A program made the translations under genes and the position numbers. Source: Anaerolineae bacterium (GTDB lineage: Bacteria > Chloroflexota > Anaerolineae > Aggregatilineales > Aggregatilineaceae). From it: a DNA stretch of 64,000 nucleotides. Position 1 is the stretch's first letter, and every line of letters begins with the position of its first letter. The DNA lies in NCBI GenBank assembly GCA_016926875.1, contig JAFGNU010000023.1, positions 1 through 64,000 of the forward strand, given 5' to 3'. Below are positions 7,528 to 16,943 of the stretch, one piece after another. Under the pieces are notes generated by a model, which saw only the letters and a program-made list of their open reading frames with translations, ran no database searches and was not told where the DNA came from.

Positions 7528-9030
7528 ATGCGTTTTAACAAACAGCGTCCCGATGTTGTGCTGGGCATCGACGTGGGCACGCAGAGCACCAAGTGTGTTG
7601 TCCTTGACGAAACCGGCCAGTTGCTGGGCGTCGGGCAGGAAGGTTACGGTGTCCAGATGCCGCGCCCCAACTGGGCCGAGCAAGACCCTGATACATGGTG
7701 GCAGGCGGCTATCAGTGCCGTTCAGGCTGCGCTGCAATACGCAAAAATCGCTGCCGATCAGGTATGCGGTATCGGGCTGGCGGGGCAGATGCACGGGGTC
7801 GTTTTGCTGGGAGCAGACCTGTTTCCACTCCGCCCGGCAATCATCTGGATGGATCGCCGCAGCGCGAACCTGTGCGCAACGGTCCAGGCGCGCGTTCCCC
7901 CTGAAGCTGCCGTCAACATAGCGGGCAACCAGCTTTCACCCGGATTTGCAGGGGCGAGCCTGGCCTGGCTGCGCGAAGTCGAACCCGGCATGCTGGAACA
8001 AACGCGCACGGTTGTGCAGCCCAAAGACTACCTGGCGCTCCAGCTTACCGGGGAAATCAGCAGCGATCACAGCGACGCATCGGCTACCTGGTTGTATGAC
8101 ATCACGCAGCGCTGCTGGTCGGAGACGCTGGCAGCCGCGTGCGGCGTCCCACTGGACATCCTGCCGCCGCTCTATGATTCGGGCCAGGTGGTGGGAATGC
8201 TGCGTCCCGAAGCAGCCGATGTGCTGGGCCTCAAGCCCGGTATCCCGGTTGTGGCCGGGGCCGGTGACCAGGCCGCGCTGCTGCTGGGTGCAGGTGTCGT
8301 AGAAGCCGGTCGTGGATCGATCACGCTAGGGACCGGCGGCCAGATCACGGTTGTGTCCAACCGCCCCCGGATTGCTTCTGATCTGCGGTTAAATACGTTC
8401 TGCCACGCCGTGCCGGAACGCTGGTATACCATGGGCGCGATACTCAACGGCGGGCTTGTGCTGCGCTGGTGGCGCGGCGTGGTCAGCCCTAATAACTCGC
8501 TGCCTTTCCCGGACCTGCTGGCCAGGGCAGAAGCTATCCCTGCCGGGGCGGAGGGCCTGATTTTTCTGCCATACCTGGAAGGCGAACGCACGCCACATAT
8601 GGACCCTGACGCCACCGGCGCTTTTGTCGGGTTGACGAGACGGCACAGCCAGGAGCACCTGACGCGCGCCGTGTTAGAAGGGGTTGCCTACGCCTTCCGT
8701 GACTGCCTGCAAACGCTGCAAGCAGCCGGTCCGGTCCCGGATCATTTTTTGGTCGGCGGCGGCGGATCGCAGAGCGCAGTATGGCGGCGGATTCTGGCGA
8801 GTGTATTGGGCGTCAGTTTGCAAACGGTCGAGGGGAAAGAGCACACGGCCATCGGCGCGGCGCTGCTGGCCGGGCTGGGCGCTGACGTGTTTTACGATCT
8901 GGCCCAGGCGGTTGCCCGCGCGGTGCGCTACGGCTCCACCGAAACACCCGATCCCGATGAGCAGGCGCGCTATGCCGAGCTGCACGCACAATTCCAGGCG
9001 CTGTACCCGGCACTGCGGGCCGTGCGCTGA
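7528..9030 (+). CDS. xylB: Xylulokinase
   Basis: This 500-residue FGGY-family sugar kinase phosphorylates D-xylulose to xylulose 5-phosphate, feeding the pentose phosphate pathway. The N-terminal phosphate loop is GIDVGTQSTKCVV. GLAGQMHGVV is the segment that separates xylulokinases from glycerol and gluconate kinases. The catalytic Asp is expected in AGAGDQAALLLGAG, and the FGGY signature region is seen near LEGVAYAFRDCLQTL, with FLVGGGGSQSAVWRR for adenine binding. Length matches the family. No xylose isomerase or transporter gene is next to it. Upstream, a TATACT hexamer at 7461-7466 may be a -10 element. The gene ends 8 bp before the convergent membrane-protein gene. Confidence 0.93.
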   Translation: MRFNKQRPDVVLGIDVGTQSTKCVVLDETGQLLGVGQEGYGVQMPRPNWAEQDPDTWWQAAISAVQAALQYAKIAADQVCGIGLAGQMHGVVLLGADLFPLRPAIIWMDRRSANLCATVQARVPPEAAVNIAGNQLSPGFAGASLAWLREVEPGMLEQTRTVVQPKDYLALQLTGEISSDHSDASATWLYDITQRCWSETLAAACGVPLDILPPLYDSGQVVGMLRPEAADVLGLKPGIPVVAGAGDQAALLLGAGVVEAGRGSITLGTGGQITVVSNRPRIASDLRLNTFCHAVPERWYTMGAILNGGLVLRWWRGVVSPNNSLPFPDLLARAEAIPAGAEGLIFLPYLEGERTPHMDPDATGAFVGLTRRHSQEHLTRAVLEGVAYAFRDCLQTLQAAGPVPDHFLVGGGGSQSAVWRRILASVLGVSLQTVEGKEHTAIGAALLAGLGADVFYDLAQAVARAVRYGSTETPDPDEQARYAELHAQFQALYPALRAVR

Positions 9031-9038
9031 TAGCCCGG

Positions 9039-10262
9039 TCAGCGTGACGAATCCGGTGAACGCGCGCGTAACCAGACCTGCCAGCCAATCCAGACCAGCC
9101 CTACAACCACTGCCAGCGCCAGCAGCCGGATAGCCACGCGCCCCAGGTTTGTATCGGCTACCAGCACAGCCAGGATCGCCAGCCCCAACGCCGCGATCAG
9201 GTAAATCAACAGCCTGTCGCGCTCACCTTGCAGCAGCGCGATGCGTATGTGCAGCGTCTGGATCATCAGGTTCATGTGGCGCAGCGATGCGTTAATGTGC
9301 TGCATATCGGCCTCAAGCTGGGTGCGCACCTGCGTTAACTGGCCGATCTGAGCCTGCCACACGGACGGCGCAGCATCCCACAGCCCGCTTTGCATCAGCT
9401 TCAGGTGGTAACCTGCGCTCAACTGCTGCAACTCCTGAGCGGACGCGCCGGTCACGTCCAAATCGGTCAGCGCGTCCCGGTATGCAGCTTCGAGCGAACC
9501 GAGTTCGGCGCGCAGGGGAGCCAACGAGTTCAGGCGATGCCGTTCATCCGGTTTTGGCCCACTTTGCATGGACTGCACGACCTGGTCCAGCGCATACTGC
9601 CGGGCGCGCGCCAGTGTCGACGCGTGGTTTTCGTACCGGTCCAGGCAGTAGCGTGCCTGCACCGTATACCAGTCCAGTTCCGGGGCCAGTGTCTCTAGAA
9701 AGCTGCTGGCGCGCTGCTCCGTGCGCGCATCCGGATACACCAGCAGGTGTGATACCTGCGCCTGCCCCAGGCACAGCACGCCAAAGGGAGTGTGTATCGG
9801 CAGTGAGCGATCCTGTTCCAGGTCTTCGGGCGGGCGGGGCGCCAGCCCGCACCAGTAGCGCGTGACGTGCAGCCATGACGGTGTGGTCGGTGGTTCGCCC
9901 AGGCTTTCGTCCAGCAGCGGCCACACGGTTTGCTCGTATTCACCGGCGCGGGCCACCACCACGCGCAGCAGCAGCATGTTTCGCAAAACATACGCGTACA
10001 GCCAGGCCGACGCGTTGATCCGCCCCTGGAGTTCTCCCGTTTGCATCAGTTCGTGTGCGCAAGATGGCGCGTCGACGTTCCAAATCGGAAGCTCCGGCAG
10101 CAGCGGCTCCGGCAGCGCCAGCCAGCCGGAGATCGACCGCAAAATGCGGCGCGTATCGGATACAAACGCTTCGTGGCGATCATGGCGGCGGGCCGGGCTT
10201 TCGCCGGGCGATTCGCGCAGGTAGTAATAGGTGGCGTGTACCAACGGCTCTCGGATGATCAT
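9039..10262 (-). CDS. Unknown protein with C-terminal coiled coil and two membrane helices
   Basis: I do not recognise this 407-residue protein with confidence. Residues 1-210 look globular and mixed alpha/beta, with many Trp and Tyr (for example WLYAYVLRNMLLLRVV). Residues 215-345 are helical and probably coiled coil (LGSLEAAYRDALTD; RTQLEADMQHINASLRHMN). Residues 348-398 form two hydrophobic helices, followed by a short basic end. The layout of a globular N-terminus, coiled coil and C-terminal hairpin anchor recalls the CATRA proteins described with caspase/TPR conflict systems. That is only an impression, and no caspase or NTPase gene lies beside it. An AAGGTG site precedes the ATG. It diverges from the glycosyltransferase-like gene. 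Confidence 0.7.
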   Translation of the reverse strand: MIIREPLVHATYYYLRESPGESPARRHDRHEAFVSDTRRILRSISGWLALPEPLLPELPIWNVDAPSCAHELMQTGELQGRINASAWLYAYVLRNMLLLRVVVARAGEYEQTVWPLLDESLGEPPTTPSWLHVTRYWCGLAPRPPEDLEQDRSLPIHTPFGVLCLGQAQVSHLLVYPDARTEQRASSFLETLAPELDWYTVQARYCLDRYENHASTLARARQYALDQVVQSMQSGPKPDERHRLNSLAPLRAELGSLEAAYRDALTDLDVTGASAQELQQLSAGYHLKLMQSGLWDAAPSVWQAQIGQLTQVRTQLEADMQHINASLRHMNLMIQTLHIRIALLQGERDRLLIYLIAALGLAILAVLVADTNLGRVAIRLLALAVVVGLVWIGWQVWLRARSPDSSR

Positions 10263-10403
10263 CGGGCACCTTCATTAACATGTTGACGGACAAAACGACG
10301 TTTTGACGCTGGCAGCCAGTTCACATAGAATTGCACGGACTTCGTGCAGTTAGGGTGTATTGTATCGCTTTTTGCGTTCTTCTTCAGGCTGAGCGTACTG
10401 GTT

Positions 10404-11735
10404 ATGGCTCGATTCATCCGGGTTATACACACTCACAGGTGGCTGGTTCTGATCCTGGCACTCGCGTTTGTGCTGCGGCTGGGGTACGCCATGGCGCAAG
10501 ATCACGATGACGCTTACCTGCTGAAGGGCGGCGACTCCGGCTGGTACCTGCTAACCGGCTACGAGTTGATCACCGGGCAAGATGCAGCCCCGATCTCGCC
10601 CGCGCCTGTTTATTTGCTGTTCATCGGTTTCTGGCAGGCGGTGCTGTCGCGCACTGCTGCCGCGATCATCGTTATCCGGTTGATCCAAGTGATCATGAGC
10701 ACGGCGACGTGTTTTTTCGGCTTCCGATTAGCGCACGCACTGACTGGCAACCAGCGAGCCGGACTGCTGGCAACGGGCGTGCAGGCTGTTTCGCTCGCGT
10801 TTGTGGTAGAAGCAGCCCAGATTCTAACCGAGACGCTGTATATATTCCTGGTGGCGGGCGGATTGTGGCTGTATGTGGACTATGTTGTGCCACATGAGCA
10901 AGCAAACAAGACCCTTTTTGCTGCGCTGGTCGGGACCGGCCTGGTATTTGGGCTGGCAACCCTGACGCGCGCTGTACTGCTGCTGTTCCCGCTGGGACTG
11001 GCAGTGCACCTTGTGCTGCTGCGCGGCGGGCGAACGGGCTTCAAGCAGGCGGCCCTGCTGCTGATCGTATACTGCCTGATCGTTTCCACCTGGACGATCT
11101 ACAACCTGGCACGCTGGGACCGGCTGGTCATCGGCGCGGATGGGCTGGCATCGTTCGTATATATGGGCGCGCGCGGCTGGGACAGCCCGCAGGAGCTTGA
11201 CGCCGCGCTGGAAGAAGACGTGCCGGAAATGACAACCGGCGAATCGACTTCTCCCGACCGCTCGGACCACTTCCTGACCGGTGCACGCCGTGCCATCGGC
11301 GATGACCCGTTGGGCTATGCGCGGCGGCGAATCGGCGAGCTGGCCCGCGCTTATGTGCAGCCGCACGGCACCGTGATCTTTCCCGGTGAGAGTCTCAAGG
11401 AACTGGCGCGTGACTGGTTCACCAACGACCGTACGCTGACAGGGCTACTTGACCTGGTAACGGGCGACGCCTTCTTGCCCAAACTGGTCATCTATGTTTT
11501 CCACCTGGCAGGGTTGATCCTGGGCGCGGTAGGGATATGGCTGTACCGCCGCGCATGGCGTGTCGCCCTGCCATTAACCGGCTTCATCCTGTATACCACG
11601 CTGGTACACCTGGTGCTGATGGCAACCCCGCGCTACATTTTCCCGGTTGAGTTATGCTGGTGGGTGTTCGCAGCAGCGGCCCTGGCTCGGTGGTGGGACA
11701 CACGGCAGGCAAACCGCCGCCTGTCCGCAGGCTGA
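10404..11735 (+). CDS. GT39/ArnT-like multi-spanning membrane glycosyltransferase
   Basis: This is a polytopic protein of about 443 residues, with some ten hydrophobic helices. The start region has an extracytoplasmic loop with a short acidic motif (LKGGDSGWYLL) soon after the first helix, the place where GT-C enzymes such as the PMT/ArnT family hold their catalytic Asp. These enzymes use polyprenyl-phosphate sugars as donors on the outer face of the membrane. No acceptor can be named. A GTG at 10344 would add 20 residues; I favour the ATG at 10404, because MARFIRVIHTHRW is a normal start before the first helix, but neither has a clear ribosome site. The L,D-transpeptidase follows after 74 bp, which fits a cell-envelope role. 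Confidence 0.72.
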   Translation: MARFIRVIHTHRWLVLILALAFVLRLGYAMAQDHDDAYLLKGGDSGWYLLTGYELITGQDAAPISPAPVYLLFIGFWQAVLSRTAAAIIVIRLIQVIMSTATCFFGFRLAHALTGNQRAGLLATGVQAVSLAFVVEAAQILTETLYIFLVAGGLWLYVDYVVPHEQANKTLFAALVGTGLVFGLATLTRAVLLLFPLGLAVHLVLLRGGRTGFKQAALLLIVYCLIVSTWTIYNLARWDRLVIGADGLASFVYMGARGWDSPQELDAALEEDVPEMTTGESTSPDRSDHFLTGARRAIGDDPLGYARRRIGELARAYVQPHGTVIFPGESLKELARDWFTNDRTLTGLLDLVTGDAFLPKLVIYVFHLAGLILGAVGIWLYRRAWRVALPLTGFILYTTLVHLVLMATPRYIFPVELCWWVFAAAALARWWDTRQANRRLSAG

Positions 11736-11809
11736 GCGGCTGGTACGTTTGGGGGCAACCGCAGTATAAAAAAAGCAGGAACGCCCGGCCCTGTATCCAG
11801 GAGTTGTTT

Positions 11810-12865
11810 ATGCCCCGCCTGTACATCCTGCTCACGCTGCTGCTGGCTTTTTCTCTTGTCACTGGCGGTTCGGTTGTGTACGCCGATTCCGTCCCGACGG
11901 ATCATTCGCGCCTCGACCTGCGCGGCGCGTGCGCAGCCCTGACGACCAGCTTCTACGCCAGCCCGGAATGTGACGCCGAGATGACCGCCGACCCGGCTCC
12001 GCCTGTCGTGGCGCTGGCTGTCGATCACGGAGCGATGGCGGGCTACACCTATATGCGAGTGGTTGTTGAGGGCGCGGTGATGGTCCACAACGCGCCGTAT
12101 GGTTCCCCGCTGTATGTGCTCGATCCCGGCTTTAACTTCATCACACCGCGCACCGTACAGGAACATTGGGTTGAAATCAATCCCGGTGAGTGGGTGCGGC
12201 GCGACCAGCTCGCATTTGTGTCTCCCTCGGTGTTCACTGGCGCGTTTGTCCAGTCAGAACCGTCACGACCTTTTGGCTGGTTCCTGAAAAATCTGTACGC
12301 CAGCGACCGCCCCGGTGGGCCCCCTGTCATCACGCCGGACAAGCTGCTTTACCGCTACCAGATCACATACATCTACACGACGATAAACGTGGATGGCCTG
12401 GACTGGTATTTAGTCGCGCCGGGCAAATGGGTTGAGCAACGCTTGATGGGGCTGGCGAAGCGCATTCCTCGCCCCGGCGGGGTGCAGGGGCGCTGGGTGG
12501 CCGTTGACCTGTACGAGCAAACGCTGGTCGCCTATGAGAACGACACAATGGTATTCGCCACGCTGGTATCATCCGGGCTGGCTGGTTTCAGCACCAACAC
12601 CGGGACATTCCAGGTATGGGGGCACCGGCTCAATGGCCCGATGTCCGGTGCAGAGGGGCAGTCAGATTATTACATGCTGGAAAACGTGCCCTACGCCCTG
12701 TACTTCGACGGAAACATCAGTCTGCATGGCACGTATTGGCACGATGGCTTTGGATACCGGCGCAGTCATGGCTGCGTGAACCTGTCGATCACCGATGCGC
12801 ACTGGTTATATGACTGGCTGGGCGCTGGCGGCGGCGTGCACGTATACTACAGCCGTCCTTATTGA
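11810..12865 (+). CDS. Secreted L,D-transpeptidase (YkuD domain)
   Basis: This 351-residue protein has a signal peptide (MPRLYILLTLLLAFSLV, cleavage near VYADS). The middle holds two SH3-like or repeat segments around residues 60-210. The C-terminal YkuD domain shows GRWVAVDLYEQTLVAY, then SLHGTYWH and the catalytic motif RSHGCVNL with the active-site cysteine. The enzyme forms 3-3 crosslinks in peptidoglycan or links proteins to it. The start is set by AGGAG seven bases before the ATG at 11810. Its last 7 bp overlap the end of the convergent YceI-like gene. Confidence 0.9.
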   Translation: MPRLYILLTLLLAFSLVTGGSVVYADSVPTDHSRLDLRGACAALTTSFYASPECDAEMTADPAPPVVALAVDHGAMAGYTYMRVVVEGAVMVHNAPYGSPLYVLDPGFNFITPRTVQEHWVEINPGEWVRRDQLAFVSPSVFTGAFVQSEPSRPFGWFLKNLYASDRPGGPPVITPDKLLYRYQITYIYTTINVDGLDWYLVAPGKWVEQRLMGLAKRIPRPGGVQGRWVAVDLYEQTLVAYENDTMVFATLVSSGLAGFSTNTGTFQVWGHRLNGPMSGAEGQSDYYMLENVPYALYFDGNISLHGTYWHDGFGYRRSHGCVNLSITDAHWLYDWLGAGGGVHVYYSRPY

Positions 12866-13545
12866 CCCGGTACGTCTGTGACGGTAATGCTTTCGCCTTC
12901 ATACGCCTGGAGCCGGGCCGTCAGCTTGATCGTGGTGCTGCCGATCACCGACGGAAACTCAACGCCGTGATCAGCCAGGTCCAGGTCAGAGGTCGCTACC
13001 GCCCACATATCCCCGCTGACAAGCTGCGCTTCGACCGCCATGCTGTGCTCGTTGGGTACGTTGTGCACTTCGAGCATACCATCCAGCGCGAATTCGATCA
13101 CCTCTTCGGTGACAGGCACATAGCCGCGTGATGTCGCCACGTAAAACGCGATCGGGTAATCGCCGGTAGCCATTGCCACGCGGAGTACCTGGTTCACGGC
13201 AGAGGTGCCTGTGTCCACCGAATCAACATCGATGTTCAGGCGAACCAGCACTCGCAGTTCGTCGCCAACCGGTTCCAGCGTGATCGTGCCCGCCTCGACC
13301 GGGAAAACGCCTTCCAGATCAATTCCGCCGACCTGTGCCACAAAATCGACCTGTGATTCTCCCGGCGATACCTCAAACACGCGCGCCATTTGGGCTGCAA
13401 TTGTGGGTGTGACCAGGTCGGTTGACGTGTCGTTTTTGCTGCCGGGATCAAAGAACTCAAGAAACAAAATAATCGTCCCGATCACCAGAATCAGGACGGC
13501 GGTTATACAACCAACCAACATAGGGTGGCGTCGTACATATGCCAT
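12859..13545 (-). CDS. YceI-like domain protein, membrane anchored
   Basis: This is 228 residues with one N-terminal membrane helix (about residues 10-30, LVGCITAVLILVIGTIILFL) and an outside domain. The domain has the YceI pattern: VFEVSPGESQVDFVAQ, a GGIDLEGVFP stretch, then alternating strands ending with PSVIGSTTIKLTARL. YceI proteins form a lipocalin-like barrel that binds polyisoprenoid lipids; whether this one does is inferred. It sits last in a unit with the PT-rich gene (42 bp gap) and the HhH coiled-coil gene. Confidence 0.78.
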   Translation of the reverse strand: MAYVRRHPMLVGCITAVLILVIGTIILFLEFFDPGSKNDTSTDLVTPTIAAQMARVFEVSPGESQVDFVAQVGGIDLEGVFPVEAGTITLEPVGDELRVLVRLNIDVDSVDTGTSAVNQVLRVAMATGDYPIAFYVATSRGYVPVTEEVIEFALDGMLEVHNVPNEHSMAVEAQLVSGDMWAVATSDLDLADHGVEFPSVIGSTTIKLTARLQAYEGESITVTDVPGQ

Positions 13546-13587
13546 CCGGTGTTCCTTCCTGTGGTATGGCTACCTGACCGACAGCGA

Positions 13588-15432
13588 TCAGTGTGATCGC
13601 ATCCGGTCTCGCGCCAGCATATACAGCAGCCGACCGGCAAAATACGTGCTGAACCCTCCGGCGGAAAGCAGCAGCGCTACCAGCGCTGAGAACGCCCGCC
13701 CGGTTTCATCCGGGTCGGCGCCCAAAGTACCGCCGGTATTCGGCTGCACCTGGGGAGCCAGCGTGATCGTAACCGGATCAGATTCCAGAAACAAGTTTTC
13801 CGGCCCGGTTGTAACAGCTACCAGCGTCACCCTGCCTTCATGCTGCAATGTCACGTCAACCTGCCACACGCCACCGGCTGAAGCCTGGATCGCTGCCAGG
13901 TCTGCGCCGGTATCGCCATCTTTGACCTGTACTAATACACCAGGGGGCGCGATGCCGCGCACAGTGATCGTGCCGGGCGAGTAGACCTCGCCAGAAGCAG
14001 GCGCATCGATCCGGGGGCGGGGCGCGACAAGTTCAGTTTGAGCGGTTGCTCTGGGGCTGACCTGTCCGGCGCCATCCACCACTTCCGCGCCGATCACGAT
14101 CTCTCCAACGATAGTGCCCTGCCAGGTGAAAGTCCACGCGCCGGACGCATCCACTACCGCCTGCCCGATCGGTTCGTCATTGGCGGTGAGGTGGATTGTC
14201 TGCCCCGGTTCGCCCAACCCGTGAATGATCGCCGGGTCAAAGATCGAAGTGGTCGGCGCGAGCGCTTCAATCTGGGGCGGAGCAAGCGGTGTGACGCTGG
14301 CTGTTGGCGTATTAGTCGGCGTCTCGGTAAGAGTTGGGCTGGGAAGCGGCGTATCGGATGGTACCACTGCCACCGGTTCGGGTGTGTTGGTATCGGTCGG
14401 CGGCGGCGGCGTTGTGCTTGGCGTCCATGTTGGGGACGGCGTGTGTGTTGGCGTGGCCGTCGGTGGAATGGGCGTCTTGGTTGGCGGTTCAGGGCTGGGT
14501 GTGGGTGTATCGGTGAGCGTGGGTGTGCTTGTAGGTGGCACCGGGCTAAAAGTTGGCGTTGCTGTATGCGTGGGCGACGGCGTAGTGGTTGGCGTAACCG
14601 TGGATGTAGATGTTGGTGTAGCGGTCGGCGGGAGTGTTGGGGCGCTGCCTACCTGGAATCCAATTGATACACGCTGGCTGCTTGCCCCATCCGGGCCAAC
14701 TGCAGCCACAGACAGCGCGTGTTCTCCTTGCGGCAAACCTTCCGGCAGATCGATCACCCAGCGTCCGTCATCACCTGCTACTGTTGTTGCTAGCAAAATA
14801 TCCCGGTCGTATACCTGGATCGTATCACCGGGCAGCGCCGTCCCCGTGATTGTCAACGCTTCCCCGGCATAGGTTTCTGCCAGCACGAGTGGATCAACAA
14901 CCGGCACCGGCCAGGGCGTTGGTGTGAACGTCGGCGGGGATGTCGGCGTCAGCGTATTTGTAGCGGTTGGAGATGGTGTTGGCGTAGTAGTTGGTGTATC
15001 CGATGGCAGTTCGGTCGCGGTTGCGGTCGGAGATAGCGTTGGCGTGTGTGTCGGCGTTTCCGACGGCAGCTCGGTCGCGGTTGCCGTTGCGGTATGGGTT
15101 GGCGTGTCGGTTGGCGTATCCGTCGGCGTATGCGTCCAGGTGGCGGTTGCCGTTGGTGTGACTGTATCGGTTGGTGTTGCGGTGAAGGTGGGTGTGAAGG
15201 TGAGTGTGAACGTTGGCGTATCGGACGGCGTATCTGTTGGCGTAGCGGTCACCGTCAGCGTGGGCGCAGAAGTAGCCGTCGCGCTGGGCAGTTCAGCCAC
15301 CGTGTCGCCGTCCTCGTCATGGTAAAACTCGGACCAAAACAGGATCGCTGCCAGCCCAGACGTCACCAGCAGGCCGACAAAAAACAACACGTCCAGGCGG
15401 CGAACCAGGCGGCGCCGGAAATCAGCGTTCAC
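13588..15432 (-). CDS. Membrane-anchored PT-rich protein with Ig-like modules
   Basis: This is a 614-residue cell-surface protein. After a basic start there is one membrane helix (about residues 14-33). A Thr/Pro-rich stretch of short repeats (TPT, TDTPT, ATAT) covers about residues 45-170. An Ig-like module ([17 protein letters not shown] to VSIGFQVG) follows, then a second PT-rich stretch (about 265-385) and two further Ig-like modules of the same kind (each with a GTALPGD- or GEPGQT-like turn). A final hydrophobic helix and basic end ([13 protein letters not shown]) suggest a second membrane anchor. The start is GTG and its GTGA overlaps the stop of the upstream HhH gene by 4 bp. No enzymatic motif is seen; it is probably a surface spacer or adhesive protein. 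Confidence 0.82.
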   Translation of the reverse strand: MNADFRRRLVRRLDVLFFVGLLVTSGLAAILFWSEFYHDEDGDTVAELPSATATSAPTLTVTATPTDTPSDTPTFTLTFTPTFTATPTDTVTPTATATWTHTPTDTPTDTPTHTATATATELPSETPTHTPTLSPTATATELPSDTPTTTPTPSPTATNTLTPTSPPTFTPTPWPVPVVDPLVLAETYAGEALTITGTALPGDTIQVYDRDILLATTVAGDDGRWVIDLPEGLPQGEHALSVAAVGPDGASSQRVSIGFQVGSAPTLPPTATPTSTSTVTPTTTPSPTHTATPTFSPVPPTSTPTLTDTPTPSPEPPTKTPIPPTATPTHTPSPTWTPSTTPPPPTDTNTPEPVAVVPSDTPLPSPTLTETPTNTPTASVTPLAPPQIEALAPTTSIFDPAIIHGLGEPGQTIHLTANDEPIGQAVVDASGAWTFTWQGTIVGEIVIGAEVVDGAGQVSPRATAQTELVAPRPRIDAPASGEVYSPGTITVRGIAPPGVLVQVKDGDTGADLAAIQASAGGVWQVDVTLQHEGRVTLVAVTTGPENLFLESDPVTITLAPQVQPNTGGTLGADPDETGRAFSALVALLLSAGGFSTYFAGRLLYMLARDRMRSH

Positions 15433-16445
15433 GGCAGGTGCTCCAGTTTCTCACGCTGCGAAGCAAACAGCTGGGCCTGTTCGATCCAGGACGCCGTGTC
15501 GATGTTTTTCCGCCGCCACTTTGGCTCACCGATTAACGCCTGGAGTTCGTCCTGCGTCATGGTTGCCAACTGTTTGAACGTATGAATGCCTGCCTCGTAT
15601 AGTTTCCCGGCATATACCGGGCCAATGCCCTTGACGTCGGTCAGGCGATCAGCATCCGGGCGCGGCGGCGAAACGATAATCTGGTTGATCAGCGGGAACA
15701 ACTCCCCGATGCGCTGCATGATCCGGTCCAATACCCCGGCCTGCTCGCGCCGTTCGGCGTCCGCTGTGATCAACATGGTGGTGTGCTCACTAACCCTGGC
15801 ATCCAGCCGTTGAAGCACCTGGGCATGTGCAGCCATCTGGCGATCCAGTTCCGCCAGTGTGCGGGCGTGCGCGGCCAGCGTATTGTCGCCCTGTGCGCCG
15901 GTGGCCGCCCATTCGTCAAGCCGTGCGCTGATGCTGACCAGTTTCTGTGCCTGATCCTGGACCAATACGGCCAGTTCGCGTCCGGCGCCTGTCTGTGCTT
16001 CACCCAGGCGCGCTTCCAGCGTGCTGCGCAGGGCATCCAGCCTGCCGCTATCCGCTGTGAGAGTGGACAGGGCTGTTTCCTGGCGGCTTAGACGGTTGTC
16101 CAGACCTTCCAGGCGCCCTGTTTGCTCGTTCAGCAGGGTTCTGAGCGCCTTCACGGTTTCAGACTGCGATTGCAGCATGCCACGCAGCCCATCAAACCCC
16201 TGGCCCAATCCGGTGCCGGATTCAAGCTGCTCGGTATGGTGGACCAACGCGGTATTCAAGCGCTCAACTACCGTGCGCTGCTCGGCCAGTTCCTCACGCA
16301 GCGACTCGTCCAGCAGCCCCATTGATTCCAGGGGTACCGGCTCCAACAAGCGCGGGCGCACAGTGAATATGTAAAAGATGGCTGTGACCAGCACGGTCAG
16401 AAACGCCCCAAGTGATAAAATCGCAAATGCCTGCACAGGGTCCAT
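15429..16445 (-). CDS. Membrane-anchored coiled-coil protein with helix-hairpin-helix tail
   Basis: The protein has 338 residues. A single N-terminal helix (AILSLGAFLTVLVTAIFYIF) is followed by a long Gln/Leu/Arg-rich coiled coil (about residues 45-270), which recalls RmuC- or chemoreceptor-like rods. The C-terminus has a helix-hairpin-helix unit with DVKGIGPVYAGKLYEAGI and FKQLATMTQDEL. Such HhH tails bind DNA or act as protein contacts; proteins of this type are frequent in Chloroflexota. The ATG at 16445 has GAGGG before it; an upstream TTG at 16499 does not. The stop overlaps the GTG of the PT-rich gene by 4 bp, so both are translated together. Confidence 0.8.
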   Translation of the reverse strand: MDPVQAFAILSLGAFLTVLVTAIFYIFTVRPRLLEPVPLESMGLLDESLREELAEQRTVVERLNTALVHHTEQLESGTGLGQGFDGLRGMLQSQSETVKALRTLLNEQTGRLEGLDNRLSRQETALSTLTADSGRLDALRSTLEARLGEAQTGAGRELAVLVQDQAQKLVSISARLDEWAATGAQGDNTLAAHARTLAELDRQMAAHAQVLQRLDARVSEHTTMLITADAERREQAGVLDRIMQRIGELFPLINQIIVSPPRPDADRLTDVKGIGPVYAGKLYEAGIHTFKQLATMTQDELQALIGEPKWRRKNIDTASWIEQAQLFASQREKLEHLP

Positions 16446-16556
16446 AAGGCCGCCCTCAACAATTGGTTGCAAAAGACTGTTCGCATACCAACCAGTCAAG
16501 CATATTATAGTCCAGACCGTGTGTGAGGAGAAACCGGGGCTATCTCGCTAAAATGG

Positions 16557-16585
16557 GCAAGCGCCCGGCTGAACCGAGCGCTTGC
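16557..16585 (-). terminator. Terminator after the Flp pilin gene
   Basis: A GC-rich stem (GCAAGCGC / GCGCTTGC, with more pairing CGGTTCAGCCG inside) lies 45 bases past the pilin stop on the minus strand. It is followed by CCCATTTTAG, a short T run. It separates the pilin from the HhH-protein gene. Confidence 0.65.
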
Positions 16586-16629
16586 TTCAGGAAAACTCTC
16601 TAGCAGCCGACCGGCTGCCCCGTCGAAAA

Positions 16630-16776
16630 TTACAGGTTGTTAATGATGTTGGAGAAGATGTTACCGATAGCCGGGCCAAGCAGGGCCAGAATGATGATCA
16701 CCACAACGGCGACCAAGACCAGAATCAGGGCGTACTCAACAAGACCCTGACCTTCTTCACGTGGTAGATACAGCAT
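16630..16776 (-). CDS. Flp-type pilin
   Basis: This small gene codes for 48 residues: a short basic/acidic leader (MLYLPREEGQG) and then the class III pilin mark GLVEYALILVLVAVVVIII, with the conserved Glu at position 5 and Tyr at position 6 of the mature helix if cleavage follows Gly11. The rest, LLGPAIGNIFSNIINNL, is the usual Flp tail. Flp pilins are processed by a TadV-type prepilin peptidase and assembled by Tad machinery into thin adhesive pili. No tad genes are in the window. A strong GGAGG site precedes the ATG, and it has its own terminator, consistent with a highly expressed single gene. Confidence 0.9.
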   Translation of the reverse strand: MLYLPREEGQGLVEYALILVLVAVVVIIILALLGPAIGNIFSNIINNL

Positions 16777-16943
16777 AATGATTCCTCCATCGCTTAAGCT
16801 GATGATTATTAAGATACGATGCGTTCGTAAGTGAACTAACTCAAGGTTATCATAATTCTGGCTTAAGCGTCACTAGTACCCTGGTACTATTTTGATAATC
16901 TGCCAGGATAATCGACAGCCATATCGCAGGCATGCGACAACGT

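Noticed and set aside
14225-14872. Plus-strand reading frame rich in Val and Gly ([10 protein letters not shown]), opposite the PT-rich gene
   Set aside because: It is the reverse strand of the Thr/Pro repeats; it has no ribosome site and its composition follows from the repeat.
14924-15325. Short repeats that look like a tandem or CRISPR array
   Set aside because: They are codon-level TPT/DTPT repeats within a coding frame, not equal repeats with unique spacers.
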